Shown: one piece after another, positions 11,839-22,639 of the stretch
Layout of the letters: the number at the start of each line of letters is the position of its first letter
Numbering within the stretch: position 1 is the first letter of the stretch
Assembly: GCF_000003855.2 (NCBI RefSeq)
Contig: NW_003101670.1
Span: 1,409,705-1,473,704, forward strand
Direction: 5' to 3'
Origin: Blastomyces gilchristii SLH14081
Taxonomy: Eukaryota; Ascomycota; Eurotiomycetes; Onygenales; Ajellomycetaceae
Length of the DNA: 64,000 nucleotides
Translations under genes and position numbers: made by a program
The notes under the pieces: model-generated
Database searches by the model: none
Seen by the model: the letters and a program-made list of their open reading frames with translations, nothing else
What the model was told of the DNA's origin: nothing

Positions 11839-14800
11839 GTCTCTCTGTATCTATTATTCTAGTCTTCTTAATATAGTCTGATCTGTGAGAGAATCTGTTC
11901 ACTGAGTTCTTAGTTCTCTTAATATATTCTATCTTGAATCAGAACTCACTCAGTCTCTGAGCTCAGTGAATCTACTACTGTGAGAGTTTCTTAATTGAAG
12001 TAAACTGTTATAAGCTGTTATAATCAGTTCTAATAGTAATCACTGTTATAAGACTCTCAAAGTAGTGATATCAGTGATAGAAGAATTTCACTATTATAAG
12101 AAGCTTCTAATCATGAATATTATAATTGATCTCTACAGATTATATCTTTTATAAGAAAAAGATCACTGAAACTCAGTTTTTATTTAACTGTAGTTATAAG
12201 ACTATTTCTGAAATTATAAAGAAGAAGACATCTGTTTTCAATCTGATTAAGAGTAAGAAATTAAAGTGAAACAGTATCACTGTGTCTGTGAATATTTATT
12301 TCAATCTTATAAAGACTCTGTAAGCTTCTGAGATAAGAAAGTTCTTACAGCTCTCTCTTCTTAATAATCTTTTCATTCTCTATTTATAGAATGACTTCTT
12401 CTTATTTTCACTCTTCAGCATATCTATAAAAGTCAAGAAGATTCTTATAAATATAAAGATAAACTATCTATAGAAATTCACAAAGCTCAGAAAGATCTGA
12501 ATCTCATGAATACTAGTTAACTTTAGTTATAATAGAATAGTTTTAATTTATAAAGATTTTATCTGAATATCATCTGCAGTAATTACATATTCTAGAAAAT
12601 TAATTCAATAAGTACTGAAGTTATACTTTATAAGCTTAATATACAGTTCTGTCTTATCTAAGATCTTTAATATACTTTATATATACTCAGTGTGTTCTTT
12701 CTTCTTCACAGAGTATATTACTACATTATTTAGATATATTACTATAAAAATATTCAGATATATACAAAGTATTTTATTAATAAAAGACTGAAATACTGCA
12801 GGAATATTAATCAGATTAAAAGATATTATTAGATATTTAAATAATTTCAGTACAGTTCTAAAGATAGTTTTTCATTCATTTTCAGACTGTATTCACAATT
12901 ATATATATATATTAATTATATTCAGTTATGTGAATATAATAGCTCTTATAAGACAGTTAATTACATTCTCAATCAGAGATAAAGAATAGTAACTCTTTAT
13001 TATTTTAAAGTTCAGATTGTAGTAGTTTATATATAATCTGAGATCTTTATTCTTCTTCTTTATAAATATTACAGAGACTTCTACAGAGATCTATGAAGAT
13101 TAAATAAAGTTATTCTTCAGATTCTTCTTTACATAGATCTATAAGATCTCTATCTCATAATAAAAGAGCTTATAGATTGATTCTTAGAAGAATTTCTACT
13201 CTTCTATTAAATCTATTATCAGATTCTTCTTATAATGAGAAGAAAGCTTAATATCTTTACTAAGCTGAATATCTCTATAAGATCTTAGTATTTCTCTAGT
13301 ATCTGAAGCTCAGTTTTCATAACTGTAAAGTTCTCAGATATTTATAAAGTTATTATATAGATAAGCTTATCTTCTTTAATTAACTCTATAGTATTAACTG
13401 ATTCTATCTCTGTAAGTAAGTCTGTCAACACTGATCAGAAGTATAAATCTGACTTATAGATAGCTATATACAGATTATGTCTTTAAAGTTATATAAGTCT
13501 TAAGTATATATTATCTGTGATATCTGTAATAATCACAGTTTCTATAAATCTTCTTCAGATTCTAAAGAGATCTTGTAATTCAAAGATAACTTTTATAAGT
13601 CTCTCAGCTTTCAGATCTGAGTTCTCACACTCTATTTATTATAAGAGTAGATTTTCAGTTTTTACTAGTCAGCTTATTTACTCTGTGAGTTTTAGAAACA
13701 CTACAGTAATCTGAGATTCTGAGTTTATTAATACTTTTTATACTTGTAGAATAATAGTACTGCAGTACAGTCTCTCTCTGTGAGTAAGTATTTTTATTAA
13801 AAGAGTAATAGATTCAGATATTAACTTTAAAACTCTTAAGAAGACTGTTACTAACTCTGTTTATAACTTCTTAAATTTCTATTTTAATTTATTCAGATAG
13901 TTTATATAAAGATATTCTGATTTAGAATAGATGAAGCAGAGTCACTTTTTCTTAATCTCTCTATTATATACTTTATTTATAGAAGCTTATAAAGCTCTTT
14001 CTCTCTACTCAGTAGTCAGATATAAATCTCTCTATATCTTATTATCTTTCTCTGATAAATCTGTTCTCTATTATTCTGATTCTTATAGAGTTAATCAGTG
14101 ATTTACTCTTTACAGATCTATGACTCTTACAGTGATTTATAAGTAATGAATGAGAGTTATCAGTTTCTTCAGAGTTAAGAGCTTAGAGTCTTACTTAATA
14201 AGCTTATTCTATATATCTTTATTTAGTCTTTTTATAAATATTATTATTCAGATCTTATTTCAGAACTCTATTTTCACAGATCTTAATTTATATTATAATT
14301 TTATAAAGTACTGTAAGTAGTCTTTATCAGATTTCTTATCTTTTTTTCTAATATTAGTAATTACAGTTCAGATGTTCTCTGTTCAGTTTATAGAGTCTTT
14401 TAACTTATTCTTTAAATAGATCTTGAGAATAAATCAGTGAAATCTCTTATAATTATTTTCTAGATAATTCAGTTAGTTCTTAACTTCAGTATAGTAGAGA
14501 TCTGTTATTATATAGATAATAACTTCTTCATCTTTTATATTATATAGTCAGGCTTATGAGTCAATTTCAAATACAAACTGATAAAAGCTTTTATAGATTG
14601 TGATTTAATAAGTAATCTTAAGTAATTACAGCTTAAGAAAGTTTCTTCTCAGTTTATAGATATCTCTGAAGATTATATCTAGAGACTCAGTTTAAGAATG
14701 TTTACAGATAGTAAATATTTCTTATAGAAAAATAGCTTAATTCTGTAGAAGATACTCAAGAATGTTCTTTACTAAGATTAATTTATTTATGAGTTCAGAG

Positions 14801-15240
14801 AGTTTCTCTATCATAGATATAGAGAATAATATTCTGTAAGTAATTAATAAGTTCTCTAAGACTTCTTTTATAAGAGTTATTTATAATTCAGATGACTGCT
14901 TCTGAGTATCTGCAGTAGAGTTTATAGAAATTGAAGTATACAAGTTTCTAGTTCTTTCAGTTATAATAGACAGTTACTGACTGACTGAGCTTAAAATATA
15001 AGAATAAGTACTCACAGATGATTATTCAGATGTTTACAGCTTAATATAATATATACTGTTAACTACTAGAAGTATTTATAGTAGAAAGATAAAATATAGA
15101 GATTAAATATATAATAGTATTCAAGCTGAGTTATAAATAGTATTCATGAACTTCAGTTTATATAGTTATATGTAGTCAAGAGCTACTAACTCTATTAATT
15201 ACATAAGAGATAGAAATAGAGGTAAAGAATCTATAAGAAG
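11839..15240 (-). mobile_element. Gypsy retrotransposon A, 5' part (gag region to RT/RNase H), RIP-degraded
   Basis: On the minus strand near 12750-12650 the text reads YLNNVVIYS, a decayed YLDDIVIYS, then KKEHTEYI. It continues near 12640-12540 as ELYIKLIKYNFSTYW, INFLEYVITADDIQIKS. These are the RT palm/thumb blocks of a Gypsy Pol, different in sequence from Gypsy B. Upstream (13-15.2 kb) is stop-riddled AT-rich DNA where gag and protease are expected but not readable. The integrase of the same element resumes at 3101, so Gypsy B entered between RNase H and integrase. No 5' LTR was found. Confidence 0.75.
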
Positions 15241-15249
15241 CAGGATTTC

Positions 15250-15600
15250 TTATAAATATATAAATTGAATTTATTTTTATTACTATAATTAATTAATAAT
15301 CAATTCTATAATCAATTCAAAATCAATTTAAAATCAATTTAAAATTAATTTAATACTGAAATTATTCTTAAATTTAATAATAAAGTAAGTATTTATATAA
15401 TTTACACTGAATTAATTATTAATTGATTTTCAATCAATTATTAATTACTTAAATATATAGATTGAATTTATTTTTATTACTATAATTAATTAATAATTAA
15501 TTTAAAATCAATTCAAAATCAATTTAAAATCAATTTAAAATCAATTATTAAATATTTTTATCTTAATATATTTTAAAATTCTGTAAAATATCTCTTTATA
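15250..15600. repeat. Two direct copies of an AT-rich ~95-bp unit at the isochore edge
   Basis: Sequence starting TTGAATTTATTTTTATTACT near 15264 recurs near 15460, about 195 bp later. Each copy runs into tandem CAATTTAAAAT words. It may be the eroded 5' end or LTR of Gypsy A, or simple-sequence expansion. No coding content is seen. Confidence 0.55.
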
Positions 15601-15862
15601 TTCTATATGAATTTATCTATTTATTTAATTGATTATGAATCAGTTATACATACTTTTTGATTGATTGATAAGCTGAATGGATGAATAAATGAGTGAATTG
15701 AAAGATTCAAGTTTTCTGCTTCCTGATGGAGTGTCACAAACTGCAACACTGTAATCTTTATGTAAGTTCTGTAGTTAAAAGTCTCGCTCGAATTTTTACC
15801 CAGTGCAAGCTGTTGGGAAAGGTTGCCACATATACATGGATTAACAATTGTATGCAATCACT
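15600..15862. other. Composition boundary of the AT-rich isochore
   Basis: Base composition changes within a few hundred bases from Gypsy-derived AT-rich DNA to sequence with normal CpG content. I see no gene. The change coincides with the 3' end of the unrecognised gene that follows. Confidence 0.6.
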
Positions 15863-17479
15863 TTAAAAAGAACATTCTGTAACATTGCCCTGCTGACATA
15901 GATTGATTAGATGACCTGAGTCCATACACTCTATTAAAAGTTGTTCAGTATCCTCGTGCTTGAATCCATACATCAACCCATTATGGCTGCCACATAGCAC
16001 CACTTCAATGTCGGTGGAGATTAAATCGCCGATGTTCCGCAGAAATTCTCCTCGATATTTGTCTAGAATATCCAGGAAGATTGAAAATAGACGGATCGGT
16101 ATCGTTTGGAACCTAGAAAATATTAACACGCGTTCACTTTTGGCAACATAGCAACACACCAGTCAATGCCTATCCGCAGCTCATCTCCACATGGTACTAA
16201 AGCCAGCAGTCCTGATGAAAATTTCTGGCGCAGCAGATACCAATTACGTGCCCATTTAAGCCGGTTTTTTAGCTTGGTATGTTTTTCCTTATACTCAACG
16301 GACCATTTTTCAACATGCTTGATATGGGGATAGAACTTAAATAGAAGGTCTTGAACAGCATTCGAATCAGGACGACCGGAAAGAGAGTCCCTGGCTCGGT
16401 CTTTGTTTTTGCAGTCCCGGCCTGGGGCAGATTGAGTGCGCCTAATTTTGAAGCTATTCTCACTTTGGTTCCGGCTGTCTAGCAGACGTACCAAGAAAAA
16501 CCGCCGAAGTAAAGTACGGAGCGTAGATTTCGAATCTAAAACATCTAATGTGTTCATCAACATTTGATCATCACTTGGGAATTGTGACAGGGTATTATGC
16601 TCTTGCAGTCGGGCTGATTTACAGGCTTCAGCAAGCTGCTTGAATGCGTACGGGCTTGCAATGGCATAAAAGAGTCTCACGAGGCGTGGAACCTCTTCAT
16701 TATGGTCTTTCCCGCATTGCTGAATCAACAGGCAGTACAGGCTATCAGGTTCTATCATTTCCTCTGTGGGTATACAACCAGCGATCGGGCTAGTCCAAAA
16801 ATTCATCCGCCTTCTTTTCACTTTCCGGGCGGAATCAACTCTTCGGGGGTTACAATTCGGCAGGTGTGGGGTTAGCAATGATTCAACATCATCCGTTGAA
16901 TCATCATTCTCTATGGCTGATCGGTTGTCATTAGTTGCCGACTCAGTGTCTACAGATCCCTGTGTCAGTTCAGTCCGGCGAGGTTCTTTTTCTGAGCTAG
17001 TGCTGTCCTCTGGACAAGGTGACAAAAAGTTCTCCTGCTGCTCAGTATCTATTAGAAATGAAGGAGGCATTATGTCAGACAGTCTACATGTTAAGCCATT
17101 CAAAGAATTGGAAAGTGAAAGACTAAGACTTGAGCCCATATATTCAGGCATTTCAAGGGCAAAGAAGTGCGCGATCGATTTCTGTTTCTGATCAACCGCA
17201 TGGTGAGTATCAGATGCCGGCTCATATTGAACAATCCCTAGTGCCTGTTCAATAGTAGGAACACTAGGTGTGATGATTGCTAGATCTGGGATCACTTGTT
17301 GGGCAGCAGCGAAGCCATATTCATCAATTAAAGCTGATAGACAATCTTCCAGATAAGTAATATACTCGTCATCACTATTTCCAGAGAATGCAAATTGTCA
17401 ACATTTTGGTCTCATGGTGCCGTCAGAGACTTGGGGTACTTTGCCTCAAACTATTACCTCAACCCTAATAAGAGAGTAG
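15863..17479 (-). pseudogene. Unrecognised gene beside the DUF3435 gene, with two in-frame TGA
   Basis: I do not recognise the family. A long open stretch (17397-16160) joins, through a 47-nt intron at 16159-16113 (donor GTGTGT, acceptor TTTCTAG), to a last exon ending at 15863; phases match. Upstream, the frame continues through TGA codons at 17400-17398 and 17448-17446 to a possible acceptor CTCTAG just before 17479. Sensible text (PQVSDGTMRPKC, then QFAFSGNSDDEYITYLED) lies on both sides of the stops. More 5' exons may exist. The product would be a soluble acidic-to-basic protein with a Ser/Glu-rich middle and a conserved-looking C-terminal third (RNWYLLRQKFSSGLLALVP). It could still be expressed from an internal start after 17398. 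It lies 1 kb from the DUF3435 gene on the same strand, which may mean a shared element. Confidence 0.6.
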
Positions 17480-17484
17480 CTAGA

Positions 17485-18505
17485 GTAAAATTGTGACAAA
17501 CTTGAAGGGAATTAACCTTCTATTATTGAATATCTATAACACCTAAGGTTTTGCTTTGCAACAACAAGTGGGTGTGAGAGGAAAAATAAATGATGAGTGA
17601 GAAGGAGAGTGAAGTAACCTCAGGTGTGAGGAGAAATGCGGGGAAATGAAATAAAAGAAGGTCATGGAATCTCAAAGATGATTAGAGATGTTTCAAGTAA
17701 GGCATGTGCCAGTTGCTGTAAAATTTTTGCATCCAAAGTCACTGAAAATTAGAGGCAGTCTTGTGACAGCGACAAAATCTAGGTCGCATGGTATAAGTCA
17801 TACAAATAATTCACCAGTGTAGATAATACACTATGCACTCTCAGATCACAGCTCAGAGTCTGTGGTATCAGCATATAGATGAAGCTATCCTAAACCCAGA
17901 GCCAATACCTAACCTGTTATCAGAAGTGTACCAGTGACTTCCAGGACTGTGTCCACAAACTACACAAAATGAGGTATTCTAAGGGTTGCAGGTTAGCTCT
18001 GGCTGGTTTGTATCAAAGTTGTGACGCTGCATTGTATTTCATGCAAATGTGAATGCGTGCTGGTAACCACATTGTTCCTAGTTGCAGCAAAGAAATCGAT
18101 CATAGGGATGACCCAAAAATCATCCTGCAGCCGAATTTCACGTGATGGTGGTAGAGTTGCAGTTTGTCACAAACCGCAACTTGACCATCAGAGACAAATA
18201 GAAGATTCCGCGGATAGAGAACCCTGATGGCTGTTGCCTTTATCGTAAATACTGGCTAACCTACACGAATTTAAGTATCAAATCGCCTATATCCATGTAG
18301 TGAGGAGTTAGCAGGGGCAAAGGAAATGCAATGATTTGACATATTCACCACGGCTCGAGCCACGCTGCAACTTTATTGCAATACCAGAAACGGCCAAGCC
18401 AACAGGAGAAACATGGTTAGGTTGCAAGCTATAGACTGCACGAAAGATCTAATCTGCGTTATATTAATAGCTTTAATAGACTTCAAATGGGGAATTATAT
18501 ATATA
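17485..18505. other. Spacer between the unrecognised gene and the DUF3435 gene
   Basis: No open frame with coding character on either strand. It may hold 5' exons of the gene to its left; I could not join any with confidence. Confidence 0.5.
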
Positions 18506-18509
18506 GAAA

Positions 18510-21279
18510 TTACAGGGGCGTCCGCGAAACAGGACCATGCTTAGACTCTGCATGATTCATAAGATGCATCTTATTTTCCTTGCACTTAGAACCTCGGAAC
18601 CCTGACCCAAGGCGGTCAACATGCTTTCGCCGAAAATGCCTAGTTAGAGACCCTGGGTCATGGTACTTCTTGGTCCTCTTGGCTAGCTGGAGGTTAGGAT
18701 TTCCAACACAGAGGAAACAGATCTCCGGCCGTTGATCCGGTGAATCTACTTGCACTGATGTGATAGCTTCGCGGAGAGCGACAGCAGTTTCATCTTCCAG
18801 GGAGTGCTTCTGTTTCTTACTGTGCATGGAAGAAGCTACATCTGGAGCGACTCGCTTTTTCAGTAGGCAGATTGTCCTCTGAGAAGGGGCACCCTCTTCT
18901 ACATTGCAGAATGCTGTCACCGTGTTGATAGCAGCTATTTGCCGCCGGTACTCGGCCTCAACCGTGGGCGCTGGTCTAGTGAGGACTGTGTCAATCAGGA
19001 TAAGGTGCTGCGGTGTCATATACCCTGACCGCTGTAGTACATCGATCACCTCTTCATCCACCATCTTGCCTGAAAGTTGCCTTTGACTATCGATCACCGG
19101 TTGATTGTTCTTGTACTGTTCAAGGTTTTCCTGCACCATACAATTGCATTGTTGCTGTTTCTCACTCTGCAATTCCCAGAGAGTATGTTGATAAGCTTGA
19201 CCTGCATGTTTGTGCTGCACTTCTGCTTGTTTACAATGTTTCCTCAATTTACAGTAGGTACATCGACGATTCTGGCATTTTAGATTGGTATTGAGAGATC
19301 TGTTGTACTCACTGCTACATTTCTGACATGGTATATCATCTTTTGTGTCGATGAGAGCCTGTTCGAATTGTTGTTTGGCCTCTTCATATTCATAGCAGTG
19401 CTGGTCCCGAGACTTCCACCGCTTGTTAACCTTGTCCTGTAGCACATGTATGCAGTCTAATTCATTGACGGAATCAGACTGTTCCTTCGTCAGCTTGAAG
19501 GGACGCTGAGGATCGATTGACCAGCTCATTGAGCAAGCAAAACGCATCAGCTTCGTTTGAGGAGTGAGGCCGCGGACAATCGCTTGGGCGTCGACATGTA
19601 TGCCAACACTATAGTGCTGCACAAAGGTGTTGATGTTACTGTGCTGCAACATCACATTCTGGAGCTCATTGGTCACATCCGCTGTCAATCCAAACTTCGT
19701 CAGGAATGCTCACATCATTTCATTATGGATTAAGGAATACCTACAACTATCATTAAACGCCTTAGCCGATCTGTATCAAATACAGTACAGCTTTGTAACC
19801 TGCTCAAAACCTGTGATCTCACCTGCTCGCTTCATGCGATAGCGGACGCTCGCTGCTGTTAACCATTTTTCCAAGGCTATGCGAACTCCATGTGCTTCCT
19901 GGACTGCCTGGCAGAACACAAATTGATCCAGGAGCTCATCCTTTAATTTTAGATCCTGTTGATTTAGCCCTTTTAGAATGCCTAGGCTGTAAAGGTTCTC
20001 AGGGCAGTTGATAGTCGGTTGGTCTTTGCATATGCTTCTGAATGCCTTGAGCCGGAACAACATACTGAGGAGAAAGACATGGGGGCTTAGGACCAAAGTC
20101 GGATCATATATAATCTCAGGGATCAGGAATGTATTCCTATGCAGTGTATCATATGGATATATCAAGAGCAGTCACTTCTTCATTCCTGAGTGCCAAACAC
20201 CACACTGAAACACGACGCTGAATCAGGTTTCACCATTATTGATTTGAATACTCAGAGGATGAAACCAAATACAGAAGCTGAACGCGAAAAGATACAGGTC
20301 AAACATACAGTTCTTTTTTCCCAAGGAATGTCTTGATAAATTCAGGCGTTAGGTAGATAAACAACCTAGGTCAGCCACCATCTGGGTCACGAATCAGCCT
20401 TAGCTCTAGATGGCGATATCAAAGGTCTAGCAATGCCTGTGGTCAGCTTGCCGTGATTGCTGCTAGCTGACAGAAGAGGAGCATCTGGATTCACAGCCAG
20501 CCACTTACAAATGTCATCTCCATCATTGCTAGAAGTACTCAGGCGAACTCTGCTACATCCTCAATATACATCATCACCATTGGTTGGTGAATGAGGAGAA
20601 GCTTCTTTTCTTCTGCAATGATGCTGAGAACCTAGAGTTGATTAATTAAAATTAGAGACAGTGAAGGATTAGCCTCTTACATCTTCAATCTGTCTGATGG
20701 TTTCTTGAGTGAGGCCATTCCCGGTTTCTTGCTTATACACAAGATGCCAGCATTTCCAGAATGTCTCTAGTGAACTCTTATATCGGATGCCAGGTGTCCG
20801 TCGTCCATTCTTGCCCCGCCGTAGGTCACAGCGCCAGCTGAAAAGCCCCTTGAGGTACTGGACAATTTCCTCTGCTGTGGCCAATGAGTGAAAGCAGCCG
20901 GCTGGATCCCGGCGCTGAAACCAACAATATCTATCCAGGGAAACACTGTGAAATTTGATCAATTTCTATTCAACAATATATCAATATCAAGGTCTGTGCA
21001 TTCTTACCAATCTCAATAGCTCCTTGCCTCCTCTAGCCTCTTCAGTGTCTTTGGACTGTATCTCTGCTGTTGAAGCCGAGATACATCCAGTTGGCTGGCC
21101 TCTGCATGGTAGTGTTCTGGAGGATACAACACCTCATTATCATAGGCCTGGTCACCATCTAAGATGTTCTGTAGTTCATCCCCTGAATCATCAGTCTCTG
21201 AGTAGTCACTACCTGACTCTGACCCATTGTTGAAGATAATGGGGACATCAGAGCAGGCGTCATCTTCCTCTGATGACAT
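18510..21279 (-). pseudogene. DUF3435 tyrosine-recombinase-like gene (captain family), nine in-frame TGA
   Basis: Four exons (21279-21008, 20945-20681, 20631-20309, 20217-18510) with GTAAGA/GTATGT donors join into one 856-codon frame. The order is an acidic N-terminus, a DUF3435 core (ALFSW-like GLFSWRCDLRRGKNGRRTPG, YKSSLETFWK, LFCQLAAITAS, LSPHVFLL, GEITGFEQVTK, LQNVMLQHSNINTFVQHYS), a Cys-rich knuckle (CQKCSSEYN..., CQNRRCTYC) and a C2H2-like finger (ICFLC...HFRRKH). The family consists of tyrosine recombinases that mobilise Starship elements; the HY of the QHY block is the expected nucleophile region. Stops are TGA at 21015, 20541, 20493, 20445, 20421, 20373, 20174, 19778 and 19712, mostly where Arg is expected. 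The one after ITAS replaces the first catalytic Arg. No TAA or TAG occurs, so this is a recent, uniform type of decay. Confidence 0.8.
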
Positions 21280-22168
21280 GATAATCCAAGGATTAGGAGA
21301 GGCCTGACTTAAGGGAAGGTGTTGAAGAGACGAAATGTATAGGAAGCTTTAAAGAATCCAGTGTAGATATTAGGGTATTCGGTGGTATAGAGCAATTAAA
21401 GATGATAAGTCGATTCAAGTTGGCTGTCATGATGACGGGGTATTTATAGGCTTAGAAGGAGCAGAGTAAACGGTGGCTGGCCCGCGACCGTTGTGGTGCC
21501 GCTGGGGGCATCGAAGAATCAAGGTCAGAATCTGCATCCTGGCGGCAGCATCGTAACCTGTGGGTCAGCAAGAAATTACTGGTCGTTGAACGTGCGTGGT
21601 TATTAGAATGAGGGCCGTATGAATGAACGCACCTGACGCCAAGATGAAAATGGTGAGTGCGCTGCAGGTTTTGGCAGTACGACAGGGGCCTCGTCCTCAC
21701 CAGAACATTGTCTAAACAACCCTCTAGACTCTAGGGTAAACGTGGGCGATTTAAAATGCAGAGTGCAGGAAGGGTGGCAAAATATGGAGGGAATGTAAGC
21801 ATACTGAGGCACAAGACTCAATCACCATCTATCTGTCTTTACTTGGTAGCTAAAGGGCCGAACCATTCCATATATGTCAGATTTTTGTTTCCTAGCAACA
21901 TTTGTACAGTACCTGTACTAACCCCCGGAGATATATGGAGATGAAATGAGCGTTTGTATTGATTACAGAGCGGTTGTTGATCCTCTAGCTTTGTGAAGCG
22001 GCAACCGCTTGAACAACAGGTAGGGAACGTACGGAGTATTGATCCCGTAGATGGCATGGAGAACGAACCACACCTAGGGCGGGTCATCCATTTTGTTATG
22101 CAGGACCTCTAGAAAACCCACCATTGAACAGCTCTCGGATGAAATTCCTAGCCGGGTTTTACACCTAG
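21280..22168. other. Region 5' of the DUF3435 gene
   Basis: No convincing gene. In Starships the captain lies just inside the 5' end and reads inward, so an element end would be looked for here; I found no terminal or target repeats by eye. One TACGGAGTA motif lies at 22030. Confidence 0.4.
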
Positions 22169-22639
22169 CCTGAACCTGTCTGTATCCCACACAGGGAGTA
22201 CCATCTCAGTCCTGAAGTCATCCAAGAGGAAGAAGCACTCCGCCGCGAGCCCCAATATTTGCCGTTCTTCCGGAATAGGAATGACAGCAACCATCTCAGC
22301 TCTCCGGGAACATTTTCATTCTCTTCGCTGCCTTGGGCCCATATCATACGAGCTCCGGTGACTTCAACATGCTGTGGAGCACTCGTCTCAACCGACGATA
22401 GCAATTATGGTGCTATTCGCTTCAATCCTAGTACGCTGGGAATCGTATTCGAGGTTGAGGAGGGAAACTTTAGTCTCTTGGATGAGGGTGTGGTCGTGCT
22501 GATGCCCCTGCGCTCCCTGGCCGATGAGTGGTCGTGGGATAGGTAAGTGATGGCGGTATTGTAACTGAAGTATGCTTTTGAAGGATTGAACAGAGCTCAG
22601 CTCACAGGCTGCATGGTTAAAGGAGTCACTTTTAGTTGA
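22169..22639 (+). CDS. Fragment of an unrecognised two-exon gene
   Basis: An exon from a CACCTAG acceptor (coding from 22169) to a GTAAGT donor at 22543 reads as balanced protein text (PEPVCIPHREYHLSPEVIQ, EEEALRREPQYLPFF, YGAIRFNPSTLGIVFEVEEG). A 51-nt intron ending AACAG leads to a short last exon (22594-22639) closing with TGA. The text PTIEQLSDEIPSR in another frame at about 22110-22160 may be the preceding exon. No start codon was found and the family is not recognised. It may be a degraded gene. Confidence 0.4.

Noticed and set aside
18510..21279. TGA read as a sense codon (recoding) in the DUF3435 gene
   Set aside because: All intact genes in the window use TGA or other stops normally (for example SDR and LSM7 end in TGA), and the contexts fit CGA-to-TGA decay.
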